This document shows positions 15,063 through 24,441 of a DNA stretch of 35,252 nt, in pieces. The translations under genes and the position numbers were made by a program. Source of the stretch: Ferroacidibacillus organovorans (GTDB lineage: Bacteria > Bacillota > Bacilli > Alicyclobacillales > SLC66); the NCBI RefSeq assembly GCF_001642725.1, contig NZ_LSUQ01000027.1, positions 1-35,252 on the forward strand, read 5' to 3'. Below the pieces are notes generated by a model. The model did not search any database, was not told where the DNA came from, and saw only the letters and a program-made list of their open reading frames with translations. The number at the start of each line of letters is the position of its first letter. Positions within the stretch are counted from its first letter, which is position 1.

Positions 15063-15887
15063 TCAAGAATGTACCATCTGAGAGCGACTCATCGGTAGAA
15101 TGAGGTGATGACGATCGATTGTAAGCACCAACGGATTTCGTTTGGTGACTCGATACACATCGCCCCAGTGCTCTCTAAGGCGTTCAATCAGCGCACCTGT
15201 CTCAGCGTCTTTTGGCGATCCTTCATCAAGAACAATGCGAGCGCTTGGATCGAGAACATCCAGCGGTTTTTGATCACGCGCTCGCGGAAAAAGGGACGGT
15301 TGCAGCAGTAGAATGTCAGGGTCATCTGGCCACGGATGCGGGTCCATTTGCGCCGGGAGCAAGATTCCGATCGCAAACGAGCGATAGGAGACGCGCAGGA
15401 GACTTGTGTGGACATGTAATCCGCCGTCTGCTGACGGCAGTGGATGAAGCGATAGCGTGAAGTCGCTTGCCAAGGCATACATCTTATGGGATGAGACGGC
15501 TGTGAGCTGCCGATCTTCAGGTTGACGCACAGGCGTTTGGTAAACGGTGAGGAGTCGATTGCATCTCATTTTTTGCCTGATGGAAAGAAGCGCATTCCGC
15601 CATTTCGCGGCGGTTTGCTGGTCAGGGATTGCATAGACGACCAGAATGCGCACTTCTTGCGTTGAATGGGGTGCTACCACTTGCGCGAGCGGACGTAAGT
15701 CCCGTGCACGCACACTTGAAAAAGGCAAAAAGAGGACGGTTCTGCCGCTCTCCGCCGTGAGGGATAGGAACGGATAAGGGGCGACTTGCACCGTGAGCGT
15801 CGCGATGACATTTCGTGCGTCTTCCTTTGCGAATGCAGGAACTGCGGACGCGAGCAGGAAACCTAACGTGATGAGCATTGCCGCCAC
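15063..15887 (-). CDS. Secreted protein of unknown function, possible degenerate metallo-beta-lactamase fold
   Basis: A 274-residue protein with a cleavable signal peptide (hydrophobic residues 2-16, then AVPAFA-KED). No family is firmly recognised. The second half reads like the end of a ComEC-type metallo-beta-lactamase domain (LLRVSYRSFAIGILLP, DPDILLLQPSLF, ARIVLDEGSPKD, LREHWGDVYRVTKRNPLVL), but the zinc-binding HxHxDH cluster is absent and TGD is replaced. If the fold is right, it is catalytically dead. The GTG start at 15887 lies 16 nt after dinG, and mtnP follows 74 nt later. The role is unknown. Confidence 0.7.
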   Translation of the reverse strand: MAAMLITLGFLLASAVPAFAKEDARNVIATLTVQVAPYPFLSLTAESGRTVLFLPFSSVRARDLRPLAQVVAPHSTQEVRILVVYAIPDQQTAAKWRNALLSIRQKMRCNRLLTVYQTPVRQPEDRQLTAVSSHKMYALASDFTLSLHPLPSADGGLHVHTSLLRVSYRSFAIGILLPAQMDPHPWPDDPDILLLQPSLFPRARDQKPLDVLDPSARIVLDEGSPKDAETGALIERLREHWGDVYRVTKRNPLVLTIDRHHLILPMSRSQMVHS

Positions 15888-15903
15888 TGTTTCGATTACC
15901 TGC

Positions 15904-18627
15904 TCACCTCACCATAAAATACTTGCGTGCCTGCCCAATCAGATCGATCAGCGTTCCGCGCGCGATGGTTGGACTTGGCAGCGCGTTTAAAAAAACAGCG
16001 CCATACGGTTTATCATCGAGCCGGCGATCCAGCACGAAGACTGCGCCTTGATCTTTTGTGGAACGAATCAAGCGGCCAAACCCTTGTGTGAAACGAATCA
16101 CAGCCTGCGGTGTCTGATAGACAACAAACGGGTTTAACCCCTGTTTTCTGAGATGCTCTGACCGCGCTTGAACCACTGGGTGCGAAGGAACGGCAAAAGG
16201 AAGTTTCACGATGATCATACAGATAAGCGCACTCCCGGGAATGTCGATGCCCTCCCAGAAGCTTTGGACGCCAAATAAAACGGCGCGTTCGGATGCGCGA
16301 AATTGTTCGATCAGTGCATGTCGAGTGATCCCGTCTCGACCTTGTGTTAAGAGTTCCAAACGCTTCTGTTCCAAGTTTGCCCGAACCAACCGATCGCATT
16401 CGATCATCATCTGATAAGAAGTGAATAAAACGAGGGTACGCCCATGTGCCGCGTCGACGATCGTTTCGATGGAGCGAGCCGTATACGCCAAATACGACGG
16501 ATCATCGACTGTGGGACCGTCTTTTGGCAGGCAAAGCAGCACGTTTTTCCGGTAATCAAAGGGGGAGGCCGCGACCAAGGTTGTAACCCGCGCTGGCGGT
16601 TCAACAAATTGTAGTCCCGTCTGATTGAGGAAGTATTGAAATGTCCCTCCGCTGCGCAGCGTAGCCGATGTCGCAATCACCGCGCGTTTGACTGCGAATA
16701 AATGATCGTATAACAGTCGGCGCACAGAGAGCGGCGCCAGCGAAAATGTCAAATCAAATCCGCTTGGGTGTCTTGTCGCAGTCACCCAAGAAACAAACGC
16801 ATCCTCCCCTTTTTGGAGCAACAACACATCGGAAATGATTTCCAGAGCGTTAAGCCACTCGGATGCGCGCCCAAAAACGTCTTGTACGCGCCCGTGGAGC
16901 GCCTCATCGAGATCCTCGCTTGGCGAGAGGTTTTCGTACTGGCAAAGGGACGCCTCAAGGCCACTGCGCGCGTCGCCAAGTGCTTGCACAGACAGGATCA
17001 GCGGTGCGTAAGATGGCATGGAGAGCCAGTCTTTTGTGATGCGCTGTTCAGAAGCATCGGGTTGAAATACGTTTTTTGCGTGTCCGACCACATCGCGAAA
17101 CGCTTCAAACGCGTGGCGAATTCCATCGTGTAAACGCGTCGTGACAGAGAGATAGGGTGAGCTTTCTGCGTGCCCGGATGACGCGCGAACGCGCAGGTTT
17201 TGAAGCAAATCAGGGATGCCGCCGCGGGATGCGTTTAAACGCTCGTACATACGTCTTATTTCTCGTTCGCTCACTTCAGCACCGAAATGTTGTGTCGCCA
17301 GTTCTTCGAGGTGATGAGCTTCATCGAGCACGAGGAAATCGTATCCAGGAAGAACGCGGTGATCCGTGCGGATGTCTGATAAGACGAGCGCGTGATTGGT
17401 GATCACAACGGCGGCAGATGCTGCCTTTTGGCGTGCGCGATAGTAATAACAGTGACGAAAAAATGGACAGGAGCGCGCGATGCAACTTTCGGTTTCACTC
17501 TGTACATCGCGCCACAAGTGGCTGTGCAAAGGAGTGAAAAACAGCTCTTCGCGATCGCCCGTCTCGGTGTGCGTTACCCACGTCGCGATCTGCATTGCAA
17601 ACGCGAGATCATCGTCGCGCTGTGAAGGCGTTTCACGGACGACGTGGGCTGCTTTACGCAGACAGAGGTACTGGTTGCGCCCCTTCATGACAGTGACGCT
17701 GATCTCCTGATCGACAGCCTGCAGTGCGTTTACGACATCCTTTTCGATCAACTGTTTCTGGAGGGCCAGTGTGTGCGTCGATATGACGATCCGCTGGCCC
17801 TCTTTTGCCGCAAAGAGAAGGCTTGGAATGAGGTATGCGAGCGATTTCCCGGTTCCCGTTCCTGCCTCGACGACCACATGTTCATCCTTTTCTAATCCCT
17901 GCGCAATAGCGCGTAGCATGGTTCTTTGCGAAGGGCGGGATTCATACGAAAACGCGTTTAGCGCGGCCAAGCGCTCCGTCAAAATCACATCCGACAGATC
18001 TGCCAAGGGTACTTCTGCGCGCGCGCGCGTATCGTCTTCTTCGCGATCAAACAGGCGCTCAATCGGTTCGAGATTGCGAAACGAGAGACCGTGAATCATT
18101 TTTTGTGCAAAGCGCGCCGTGCGCAAGATTCTTGAATCAGCGATGTGAGTAAACCATGCGCGCTCTGCGCTCGTTCGCGCGTTCGCAGTGTACAAGGCAA
18201 ACGTTGATTCGGGCAGCGCGGACAGCGCTTCTGCAAGTTCTATGTGTGCCAGGCCTTTTTGTGATTTGCGCGAAGGGGCTGTCGTGGCAGATAGAGCGTG
18301 TTTGATCCAGGATAGATCAATGATTTGATCGAAAGGCAAAAAAGCGAGTCCTGCCCCTTCTAAGATAGCGCCGAGTTGCGAATGCGCATTCTCGTACGAT
18401 GAAAGAAAGACAGGTTGCTCGCCAATCACTGAGGTCATTTTTTCCCACAGTGAAGAGAGATCGAGGGACTGCTCGAGCTGTTTCACGTGATATTGTTTGC
18501 TCGTATTGTCATACTTCGCGCCGATTGTAAGAATGCGTGACGCTTCATGTGGAACTTCGAACAACGCAAGGGTTTGCACAATGGAGCGTTTAGCATCCCA
18601 CGCGTACGCGACTTGATAATTGGACAA
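15904..18627 (-). CDS. dinG: DinG-family ATP-dependent helicase with degenerate N-terminal exonuclease domain
   Basis: A superfamily 2, XPD-like 5'-3' DNA helicase, 907 residues. Residues 1-150 correspond to the DnaQ-like domain of Gram-positive DinG, but the DxE motif is replaced (AWDAKRS) and later acidic positions are not seen, so it is probably not an exonuclease. The helicase part is intact: VEAGTGTGKSLAYL (Walker A, about 254-261), four cysteines C322, C382, C387 and C393 that could bind an Fe-S cluster, DEAH at 435-438, VQSFWEGIDIPG and QGFGRLIRS (motifs V and VI). The TTG start has GGAGG 6 nt upstream. A good promoter lies at 18677-18706. In Bacillus dinG also follows the pan genes. 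Confidence 0.93.
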   Translation of the reverse strand: MSNYQVAYAWDAKRSIVQTLALFEVPHEASRILTIGAKYDNTSKQYHVKQLEQSLDLSSLWEKMTSVIGEQPVFLSSYENAHSQLGAILEGAGLAFLPFDQIIDLSWIKHALSATTAPSRKSQKGLAHIELAEALSALPESTFALYTANARTSAERAWFTHIADSRILRTARFAQKMIHGLSFRNLEPIERLFDREEDDTRARAEVPLADLSDVILTERLAALNAFSYESRPSQRTMLRAIAQGLEKDEHVVVEAGTGTGKSLAYLIPSLLFAAKEGQRIVISTHTLALQKQLIEKDVVNALQAVDQEISVTVMKGRNQYLCLRKAAHVVRETPSQRDDDLAFAMQIATWVTHTETGDREELFFTPLHSHLWRDVQSETESCIARSCPFFRHCYYYRARQKAASAAVVITNHALVLSDIRTDHRVLPGYDFLVLDEAHHLEELATQHFGAEVSEREIRRMYERLNASRGGIPDLLQNLRVRASSGHAESSPYLSVTTRLHDGIRHAFEAFRDVVGHAKNVFQPDASEQRITKDWLSMPSYAPLILSVQALGDARSGLEASLCQYENLSPSEDLDEALHGRVQDVFGRASEWLNALEIISDVLLLQKGEDAFVSWVTATRHPSGFDLTFSLAPLSVRRLLYDHLFAVKRAVIATSATLRSGGTFQYFLNQTGLQFVEPPARVTTLVAASPFDYRKNVLLCLPKDGPTVDDPSYLAYTARSIETIVDAAHGRTLVLFTSYQMMIECDRLVRANLEQKRLELLTQGRDGITRHALIEQFRASERAVLFGVQSFWEGIDIPGSALICMIIVKLPFAVPSHPVVQARSEHLRKQGLNPFVVYQTPQAVIRFTQGFGRLIRSTKDQGAVFVLDRRLDDKPYGAVFLNALPSPTIARGTLIDLIGQARKYFMVR

Positions 18628-18676
18628 CGTGGCCCTCCTGCTCGCAACTTCTATCGTATTTGAAGATGGCTTATTC

Positions 18677-18706
18677 AGTATCTGAGAAAGTGCGGCCGCC
18701 TGTCAA
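18677..18706 (-). promoter_or_regulatory. Predicted SigA promoter of dinG
   Basis: On the minus strand a consensus TTGACA (18706-18701), an 18-nt spacer and GATACT (18682-18677, 4 of 6). The start would lie about 43 nt before dinG. No LexA/DinR-type box was noticed. Confidence 0.55.
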
Positions 18707-18747
18707 TGGCGAGCAACGCTTGAATCTCCTGAAGTTGTCAAAGCACC

Positions 18748-20148
18748 TTAAGGCGTGACGGTATGTTCTGTTGGCCGTGTGTGCGCCTTCAGGAGTGAGC
18801 GCGCAGCGCGCAGGGAGGGTCGCAAAGAGAGTGCGACCCGCAGATTGCGCAGACCGCGCTGTGTATCTCCGCGCCTAAGATGAATTCGCCCCAACTCGTA
18901 CATCAAATCAGCGCGATCATCCGCTGAGGCGTGCTGGAGCGCATGGCTGAGCTGTTTTAGAGCCGCGGCATAATCACCGCGCTCACATGCGGCGCGCGCC
19001 ATGCCCGTCGCGCATAAAACGGTGATTTCAGCGTTCTCTTGAACAGTTTGAAACACGCGCAAAGCCTGTTTCCAGTCTTTTTTCGCCAGGTGCGCGTAAC
19101 CGAGGTGGAGCGTCGCCTGCACATGATTTCTCTGCACAGTCAACAGTGCTTTGAGTCGCGCGCACGCCACGTCAGGTTGTTTGCGCAAGAGATCGAGTTT
19201 GGATAGCCCAATCATCGCGTCTGGCCAGGTATGCGTAAATTGACGCGCCTTTAAGAAATGCGCTTCCGCTTCTTGCGTGCGTCTGAGCCGAAGCGCAAGA
19301 AAGCCGATTTCCACGTCGAGTTGTGGATCCCTTTTACAGAGTGGTTGCGCGTGGATAAGCGCGTTTCTCGCATCGTTCAAGCGACCGAGCGCCGCATATG
19401 CATTGCCGATGATTCGCCAGGCTGGACCATCTGCCTCATCGATCGATACAGCGTGTTGCGCACAGCGCAGCGCCTCAACCCACTGCTTTTCATGGGCGTG
19501 ACAAACCGCTAAATTGACCCACGTATCGCTTGCCCGCGGGCGTGCCACAACCACGTCTGTCAACTCGCGGATGGCTTCGGGAATACGCTTTGCGCGTACG
19601 TAGAGTTCCGCCTGCGCATCTTTTGCGGCGGCAATCAAGAGTGGGTCTGTGACGGCGCTTCGCAGGTGTGCGAGATGAGCTTCGGCGCATTGTGCATCAT
19701 TTTGAGCGATGCAACTATAAATGAGAAAAAGTCGTGCGATGTTCATGACCGGATCGCTCTCAACCAAGCGTTCAAAGACGAGGCGAGAATCTTCAAACAT
19801 CAACAACTCAAAATATCCCATGCCCCGTCGAAACAGCGATAGCCCCTGCTCACTCGCAAGCGCGGTTCCCATGTCTTTGGCCAAATCGAACGCGTGCGCT
19901 TCTTCTGGTTCACTCGCACTCCATTCCGTGTCGGTTATAAGCGGCGCGTGACGGTCTGTATCGCCTAGTAACGCTTCGATTTCTTCATCGCGCGCAACCC
20001 ACCATGCGAGCATGTGTCGCTCAAACGTTTGATACGCGCGGAGTGTGCGACTTAGCGCTGCGCGTTGCGTTTCGTCTGCCCCTTTTAAGGCTTGTGAGAT
20101 GCGATGGAGTTCTTCTTTAAAGCGTCTGCAATCGTCTTCAAACATCAT
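18748..20148 (-). CDS. Tetratricopeptide repeat protein
   Basis: A 466-residue soluble protein with no signal peptide or membrane span. The N-terminal 60 residues are helical and charged. From about residue 100 to the end a run of TPR-like helix pairs can be read, for example DTWVNLAVCHAHEKQWVEAL, PAWRIIGNAYAALGRLNDA and DLMYELGRIHLRRGDTQRGL. TPR arrays bind other proteins; no catalytic domain is visible. It sits where Bacillus has panD, between panC and dinG. Upstream 20149-20260 holds no clear promoter. The partner is unknown. Confidence 0.85.
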   Translation of the reverse strand: MMFEDDCRRFKEELHRISQALKGADETQRAALSRTLRAYQTFERHMLAWWVARDEEIEALLGDTDRHAPLITDTEWSASEPEEAHAFDLAKDMGTALASEQGLSLFRRGMGYFELLMFEDSRLVFERLVESDPVMNIARLFLIYSCIAQNDAQCAEAHLAHLRSAVTDPLLIAAAKDAQAELYVRAKRIPEAIRELTDVVVARPRASDTWVNLAVCHAHEKQWVEALRCAQHAVSIDEADGPAWRIIGNAYAALGRLNDARNALIHAQPLCKRDPQLDVEIGFLALRLRRTQEAEAHFLKARQFTHTWPDAMIGLSKLDLLRKQPDVACARLKALLTVQRNHVQATLHLGYAHLAKKDWKQALRVFQTVQENAEITVLCATGMARAACERGDYAAALKQLSHALQHASADDRADLMYELGRIHLRRGDTQRGLRNLRVALSLRPSLRAARSLLKAHTRPTEHTVTP

Positions 20149-20260
20149 AGAGACACCGCCTCACGCGCAAGATCGTAATACGTAAAATGTGCGCGAGGTT
20201 GTGTCTCGTTATGCAAGGATGTTTCTTATTGCGAAATGAACAATCTTTTGCAAGCAAGTT

Positions 20261-21103
20261 TCAGAAAGACGCGCGCCACTCAAGATTGTCAATCAATCTT
20301 GTCTTTCCAAGGTAGATCGCGCCTGCAATCAGACAGGGTGTTTGCTCTGGCGCGTGAAGAAGCGGTGCCAGCGTCTCATCGTCGTACACATTTAGATAGT
20401 CGATGCGAAACCCGGATTCCTCCAGTTTTGCGCATCCTATTGCGAGCCGTTCTGCAACGGATTCACCGGGTCGAAGCGCGTCCCGCAGTTCGCGCAGCGT
20501 TTGATTGAACTGTGGCGCGCGCGCGCGCTCCTCTTCACTCAAATAGACATTGCGTGAGCTGAGTGCGAGTCCGTCCGATTCACGTACGATTTCACACGGC
20601 ACAATATCAACTGCCATGGAAAGGTCCGCGACCATTCGTTTTAAAATTCGCCACTGTTGTGCATCCTTTTTTCCAAAATAGGCGTGTGTCGGTTGTACTA
20701 AATGGAAGAGTTTAGAAACGACGGTACACACACCGTCAAAGTGCCCTTTGCGACTCGCGCCGCAGAGATGGTTACCAAGTTCGCGCACGTGGACGGATGT
20801 GAGCACCGGTTGCCGCCCGTACATCTCAGAGACACTCGGTGTGAATACCTGATCGACGCCCAGTGACTCGCAAAGCGCGAGGTCTCGCTCCATATCGCGC
20901 GGATAGCGCTCGAAATCTTCATTTGGCGCAAATTGAAGCGGATTGACAAAAATGGAGACGATGACCGTCTCATTTTCCGCGCGTGCGCGCTTGATCAGTG
21001 AGGCGTGCCCATCGTGCAGAAAACCCATGGTTGGAACAAAGCCTACAGTCGCCTGGTCGGGGTGCGCCTCACGCAATTCGTTTTGGGTTTCAATCCGCCT
21101 CAC
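20261..21103 (-). CDS. panC: Pantothenate synthetase
   Basis: Joins pantoate and beta-alanine using ATP, the last step of pantothenate synthesis. Visible motifs: VGFVPTMGFLHDGHASLI (the HIGH-like nucleotide site), VSIFVNPLQFAPNEDFERYPR, FDGVCTVVSKLFHLVQPTHAYFGKKDAQQW and DGLALSSRNVYLS. A GTG start at 21103 (AGGGG 8 nt upstream) gives 280 residues beginning VRRIETQ, like other PanC proteins, and overlaps the panB stop by 14 nt. An ATG at 21130 lacks a ribosome site. No panD follows, so beta-alanine must come from a gene elsewhere or another route. Confidence 0.94.
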   Translation of the reverse strand: MRRIETQNELREAHPDQATVGFVPTMGFLHDGHASLIKRARAENETVIVSIFVNPLQFAPNEDFERYPRDMERDLALCESLGVDQVFTPSVSEMYGRQPVLTSVHVRELGNHLCGASRKGHFDGVCTVVSKLFHLVQPTHAYFGKKDAQQWRILKRMVADLSMAVDIVPCEIVRESDGLALSSRNVYLSEEERARAPQFNQTLRELRDALRPGESVAERLAIGCAKLEESGFRIDYLNVYDDETLAPLLHAPEQTPCLIAGAIYLGKTRLIDNLEWRASF

Positions 21104-21965
21104 GCGGAGCGCCCCTTTCGCCTGTGCCATAAAGTTGATCGAGTTCATCGACGTGAATCTCATACGTATATTCGGCGGTCGGAAAGGAGCTTTGTTTGAC
21201 GTCATTTCGGTAGGCTAGAAGCGCGCTACGCGTCACTTCGTGGAGCGACGCGTAGGATTTGACGAATTTTGCAGTGTCCTGCCCGTGCATGCCCAATACG
21301 TCGTGATACACAAGCACCTGTCCAGAACACGCTGCGCCGGCCCCGATGCCGATGGTGGGGATGGCGAGTTGTTCTGTCACAAGCGCGCCGACATCGTTTG
21401 GGACGCATTCTAACACCAACAAAAAGGCGCCAGCCGCTTCAAGCGCGCGCGCATCTTCTAGCAGACGCTGTGCAGTCTCTTTGTCTCGCCCTTGAACGCG
21501 GTACCCACCAAGCTTTAGCACCGCCTGTGGCGTTAAACCAAGGTGTGCACAGACAGGGATTCCGGCGTTTATCAGGACCTCGACATGCGGCAAGATCTCG
21601 CGGCCACCTTCGAGTTTTAGTCCGTCGGCATGCGCTTCTTGCATGACGCGCATCGCGTTTTTTAGCGAGACTTGGGGATCGCCGTGATATGTGGCAAACG
21701 GAAGATCGACGAGCATCATCGTGTTTTGTGCGCCCCGGCGCACCGCCTTTGCGTGATGGATCATCTCATCGAGCGTCACCGGAATCGTCGTGTCATACCC
21801 AAGCATGACCATGCCGACCGAATCGCCAACCAAGATGATGTCCATCTCGGCTTCTTCAGCCAACCGGGCTTGATTCGCGTCATACGCGGTGACCATCGCA
21901 ATTTTCTCAGCTTTTTGCTTCATCGCGCGAAGTGTTCGCGTCGTGTGACGTCTGTTCAATGCCAT
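21090..21965 (-). CDS. panB: 3-methyl-2-oxobutanoate hydroxymethyltransferase
   Basis: Transfers a hydroxymethyl group from methylene-THF to alpha-ketoisovalerate to form ketopantoate. TIM-barrel family: MVTAYDANQARLAEEAEMDI, LVGDSVGMVMLGYDTT (metal-binding Asp), VDLPFATYH (second Asp), DGLKLEGG (Glu), CAHLGLTPQ and IGIGAGAACSGQVLVYHD are all present. It is 291 residues, slightly long through its charged C-terminus. GGAGG lies 9 nt before the ATG. It sits 24 nt after birA and overlaps panC. Confidence 0.95.
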   Translation of the reverse strand: MALNRRHTTRTLRAMKQKAEKIAMVTAYDANQARLAEEAEMDIILVGDSVGMVMLGYDTTIPVTLDEMIHHAKAVRRGAQNTMMLVDLPFATYHGDPQVSLKNAMRVMQEAHADGLKLEGGREILPHVEVLINAGIPVCAHLGLTPQAVLKLGGYRVQGRDKETAQRLLEDARALEAAGAFLLVLECVPNDVGALVTEQLAIPTIGIGAGAACSGQVLVYHDVLGMHGQDTAKFVKSYASLHEVTRSALLAYRNDVKQSSFPTAEYTYEIHVDELDQLYGTGERGAPREAD

Positions 21966-21989
21966 GCTTTGCGCCCTCCTCGCTTCTCA

Positions 21990-22820
21990 TTACAGTGAAA
22001 ATCTCATCCCTTCAAGTGGCGCGGTTTCAACGATCTCCCCGCTGAAAAGCGTGTGGCGATTCCCTGCGTGATCCCGCAAAAAGAGTGTTCCGTGCTCATC
22101 GATCGCTTCCGCGACACCTTCTAAAACCTCACTCCCGTGCACAGCGCGCACGTGTTTGCCAAGCGTCTCACACGAAGCGCGATACGCGTCAATCCGATCA
22201 CCAAAGCGCAGTCCTTCCGCCACATCCCGTTTTAACATTGCGAGCGCGTGAATCAGGGCGCTCGCCAAGTGATTTCTGTCCACGGTCACGCCGAGCGATT
22301 CAAAGGATGTCGCGCGGTTTTTGACATCATCCGGCGTGCTCAAAAGGTCGAGACGGACGTTGACGCCGATTCCCGTAATCATCACGGCGCGATCTTCAAG
22401 CTGGCGCGCCTCAGTGAGAATGCCGCACACCTTCTTTCCGCCTGCGAGAAGGTCGTTTGGCCACTTTACAGTGAGATCCATTGCAGTCTGTTCTGCAAGC
22501 GCGTCGCGCACGCACAGTGCGACCAAAAGTGGCCAGGCATCAGGGATCAGGGGGCCCTGAATCGCGTGTGCGTAGGTAAAGAAGAGTCCATTTCCCGGTT
22601 GGGAGACCCAACTCCTGCCGCGCCTTCCCCGACCTGCGGTCTGCTCTTCTGCGAGAACAGCAACCCACGTCAGATGGTCGTGCAACATCGTCTCGCGCGC
22701 AACGTCATTGGTCGATGTCACAGACGGAAAAACGAGTACAGCGCCTTCGCGCAATACGCGCGCACCCTCTCTCATCCGTTTGAGATCGCGTTCGATCACG
22801 TTTGCGTCAAGCATCTCCAT
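21990..22820 (-). CDS. birA: Biotin-[acetyl-CoA-carboxylase] ligase lacking the repressor domain
   Basis: Attaches biotin to the carrier protein of acetyl-CoA carboxylase through biotinyl-AMP. AGRGRRGRSWVSQPG (residues 62-76) is the adenylate-holding loop; KWPNDLLAGGKKVCGIL carries the catalytic Lys region, and ITGIGVNV follows. The C-terminal SH3-like domain ends the protein. At 276 residues it is about 50 shorter than Bacillus BirA, and only about 30 residues precede the catalytic core. The N-terminal winged-helix DNA-binding domain is therefore absent and the protein should not act as bio-operon repressor. The ribosome site is weak (GGGAG, 13 nt away), and it begins 6 nt after bshA, so it may be coupled. 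Confidence 0.9.
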   Translation of the reverse strand: MEMLDANVIERDLKRMREGARVLREGAVLVFPSVTSTNDVARETMLHDHLTWVAVLAEEQTAGRGRRGRSWVSQPGNGLFFTYAHAIQGPLIPDAWPLLVALCVRDALAEQTAMDLTVKWPNDLLAGGKKVCGILTEARQLEDRAVMITGIGVNVRLDLLSTPDDVKNRATSFESLGVTVDRNHLASALIHALAMLKRDVAEGLRFGDRIDAYRASCETLGKHVRAVHGSEVLEGVAEAIDEHGTLFLRDHAGNRHTLFSGEIVETAPLEGMRFSL

Positions 22821-22826
22821 GCTTTA

Positions 22827-23981
22827 TTATGCACTCCCTTTTTCTGCGCCTTCCGACTTTTGCGAGCTCTCAATCAGGCACTCGTAGAGGCGTTCGTAGC
22901 TCGAAACGATTTCACTTGCCGAGAATTGCGCCGCGCGTGCGCGCGCCGCGCGCGAATAGGCACTCCACAAGCGATCGTTCGAGAGGAGCGCTTGCGCATT
23001 TTTCGCCATGTCTTCCACATCGCCGATGGGAGAAAGCAGACCTGATTTTCCGTGTTCGACAACCTCTGGAATGCCACCTGCAAGAGACCCGATGACAGGG
23101 ACACCACACGCCATCGCCTCAAGGGCGACTAACCCGAAACTCTCTTTTTCTGAAGGCAGCAACAGCAAATCTGCCGCGGAGAGAAGCGCTGCGACTTCGT
23201 CTCGTTTGCCAAGAAAGTGAATATCACGCGCCATTCCCATTTCCTCACTCATGCGCCACGCCGCGTCAAGGTCTGGGCCTTCCCCAATAAGGATGAGTTT
23301 GGCGGGAAGCGATTCGCGCACCTTAAAAAACGTCGCGAGTACGTCGCTCACTCTTTTTACAGGGCGAAAATTGGAGACGTGCATCAGCACCTTTTCACCG
23401 TTTGGCGAAAAGCGTTTTCGCCACTCGTTCTTTGTCGTCCTTTTGTAGAGTTGAAGATCGACAAAATTGCTGATCTTGATCATCGACTGGCGCGGCCCGA
23501 ACAACTCAATGGTCTGATCGATCAAACTTTTTGACACGGCCGTGACGAGATCGCTTTTTTCGATTCCCAGGCGGATCAATCTGCGCAAAAGCGGATCTTC
23601 TGCAAGCACAGTGATGTCCGTTCCGTGCAAAGTCGTCACGATGCGCACAGGGTGATTGTAAAGCATTTCACGCGCGAGAAACGCGCAAACGGCATACGGC
23701 ATGGCATAGTGGACATGCAACACATGAAGATCATAATGCTTGATGACATCCGCCATTTTGGCGGCGAGCGCGAGATCGATTGGCGAAGAGTGAAGCACCG
23801 GGTAGCTTGCTGTCTCGACTTCGTGAATGAAGATGTTTTCTTGAAACAGTCCGAGCCGAAAAGGGATTCCCGACACGATAAAATGCACCTCGTGGCCGCG
23901 TGCCGCGAGCGCTTTTCCCAGTTCCGTTGCGACCGCACCCGAACCGCCGAGCGTCGCGTAACAACTGATGCCGATTCTCAA
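22827..23981 (-). CDS. bshA: N-acetyl-alpha-D-glucosaminyl L-malate synthase
   Basis: First step of bacillithiol synthesis: transfers GlcNAc from UDP-GlcNAc to L-malate. A GT4/GT-B glycosyltransferase, 384 residues. The N-terminal [19 protein letters not shown] loop binds the acceptor, and LHGTDITVL follows. The C-terminal [21 protein letters not shown] contains the EX7E motif, then [10 protein letters not shown]. The TTG start overlaps the mgsA stop (TTGA) and has GGGAG 7 nt upstream. Bacillus carries bshB1 next to bshA; it is absent here, so the deacetylase must be encoded elsewhere. Confidence 0.93.
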   Translation of the reverse strand: MRIGISCYATLGGSGAVATELGKALAARGHEVHFIVSGIPFRLGLFQENIFIHEVETASYPVLHSSPIDLALAAKMADVIKHYDLHVLHVHYAMPYAVCAFLAREMLYNHPVRIVTTLHGTDITVLAEDPLLRRLIRLGIEKSDLVTAVSKSLIDQTIELFGPRQSMIKISNFVDLQLYKRTTKNEWRKRFSPNGEKVLMHVSNFRPVKRVSDVLATFFKVRESLPAKLILIGEGPDLDAAWRMSEEMGMARDIHFLGKRDEVAALLSAADLLLLPSEKESFGLVALEAMACGVPVIGSLAGGIPEVVEHGKSGLLSPIGDVEDMAKNAQALLSNDRLWSAYSRAARARAAQFSASEIVSSYERLYECLIESSQKSEGAEKGSA

Positions 23982-24406
23982 CGTGCGTCTCCCTCTGGAA
24001 GCTCCTGTTCCTCTTTAATCACGTCGCGCCACAGAAAATCTCCACGCCACAGCCCGCGCACAAGAATTTCTGCGGTCGCCACATTTGTGGCAACGGGAAT
24101 CGCATGCACGTCACATAGCCGCAAAAGCGCGATGATGTCAGGTTCGTGCGGTTGCGCGAGAAGTGGGTCGCGCAGAAAAATGAGCAAATCCAGCCGATTT
24201 TCGGCGATGAGCGCTCCAATCTGCTGATCGCCGCCAAGCGGTCCGCTTTGGAAACGCTGGATGTGTAGGTTCGTCGCCTCTAGAATGCGCTTGCCAGTCG
24301 TTCCTGTCGCGTACAATTCGTGACCTTCAAACAAACGTTCGTAGGCAATCGTAAAGTTGACGAGATCCTCTTTTTTTGAATCGTGTGCAACGAGTGCAAT
24401 GCGCAT
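23978..24406 (-). CDS. mgsA: Methylglyoxal synthase
   Basis: Converts dihydroxyacetone phosphate to methylglyoxal and phosphate, a glycolytic overflow bypass. 142 residues, a typical length. [13 protein letters not shown] opens the fold; TGTTGKRI is the phosphate-binding loop; [12 protein letters not shown] and [15 protein letters not shown] carry the catalytic Asp and His. The ATG at 24406 aligns with the family N-terminus. An ATG at 24442 overlapping the dapB stop would add 12 residues; neither has an ideal ribosome site. It lies between dapB and bshA exactly as in Bacillus. Confidence 0.94.
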   Translation of the reverse strand: MRIALVAHDSKKEDLVNFTIAYERLFEGHELYATGTTGKRILEATNLHIQRFQSGPLGGDQQIGALIAENRLDLLIFLRDPLLAQPHEPDIIALLRLCDVHAIPVATNVATAEILVRGLWRGDFLWRDVIKEEQELPEGDAR

Positions 24407-24441
24407 CGCTTTATGCCATCTCCCCTGGTAACCAATCGTCA

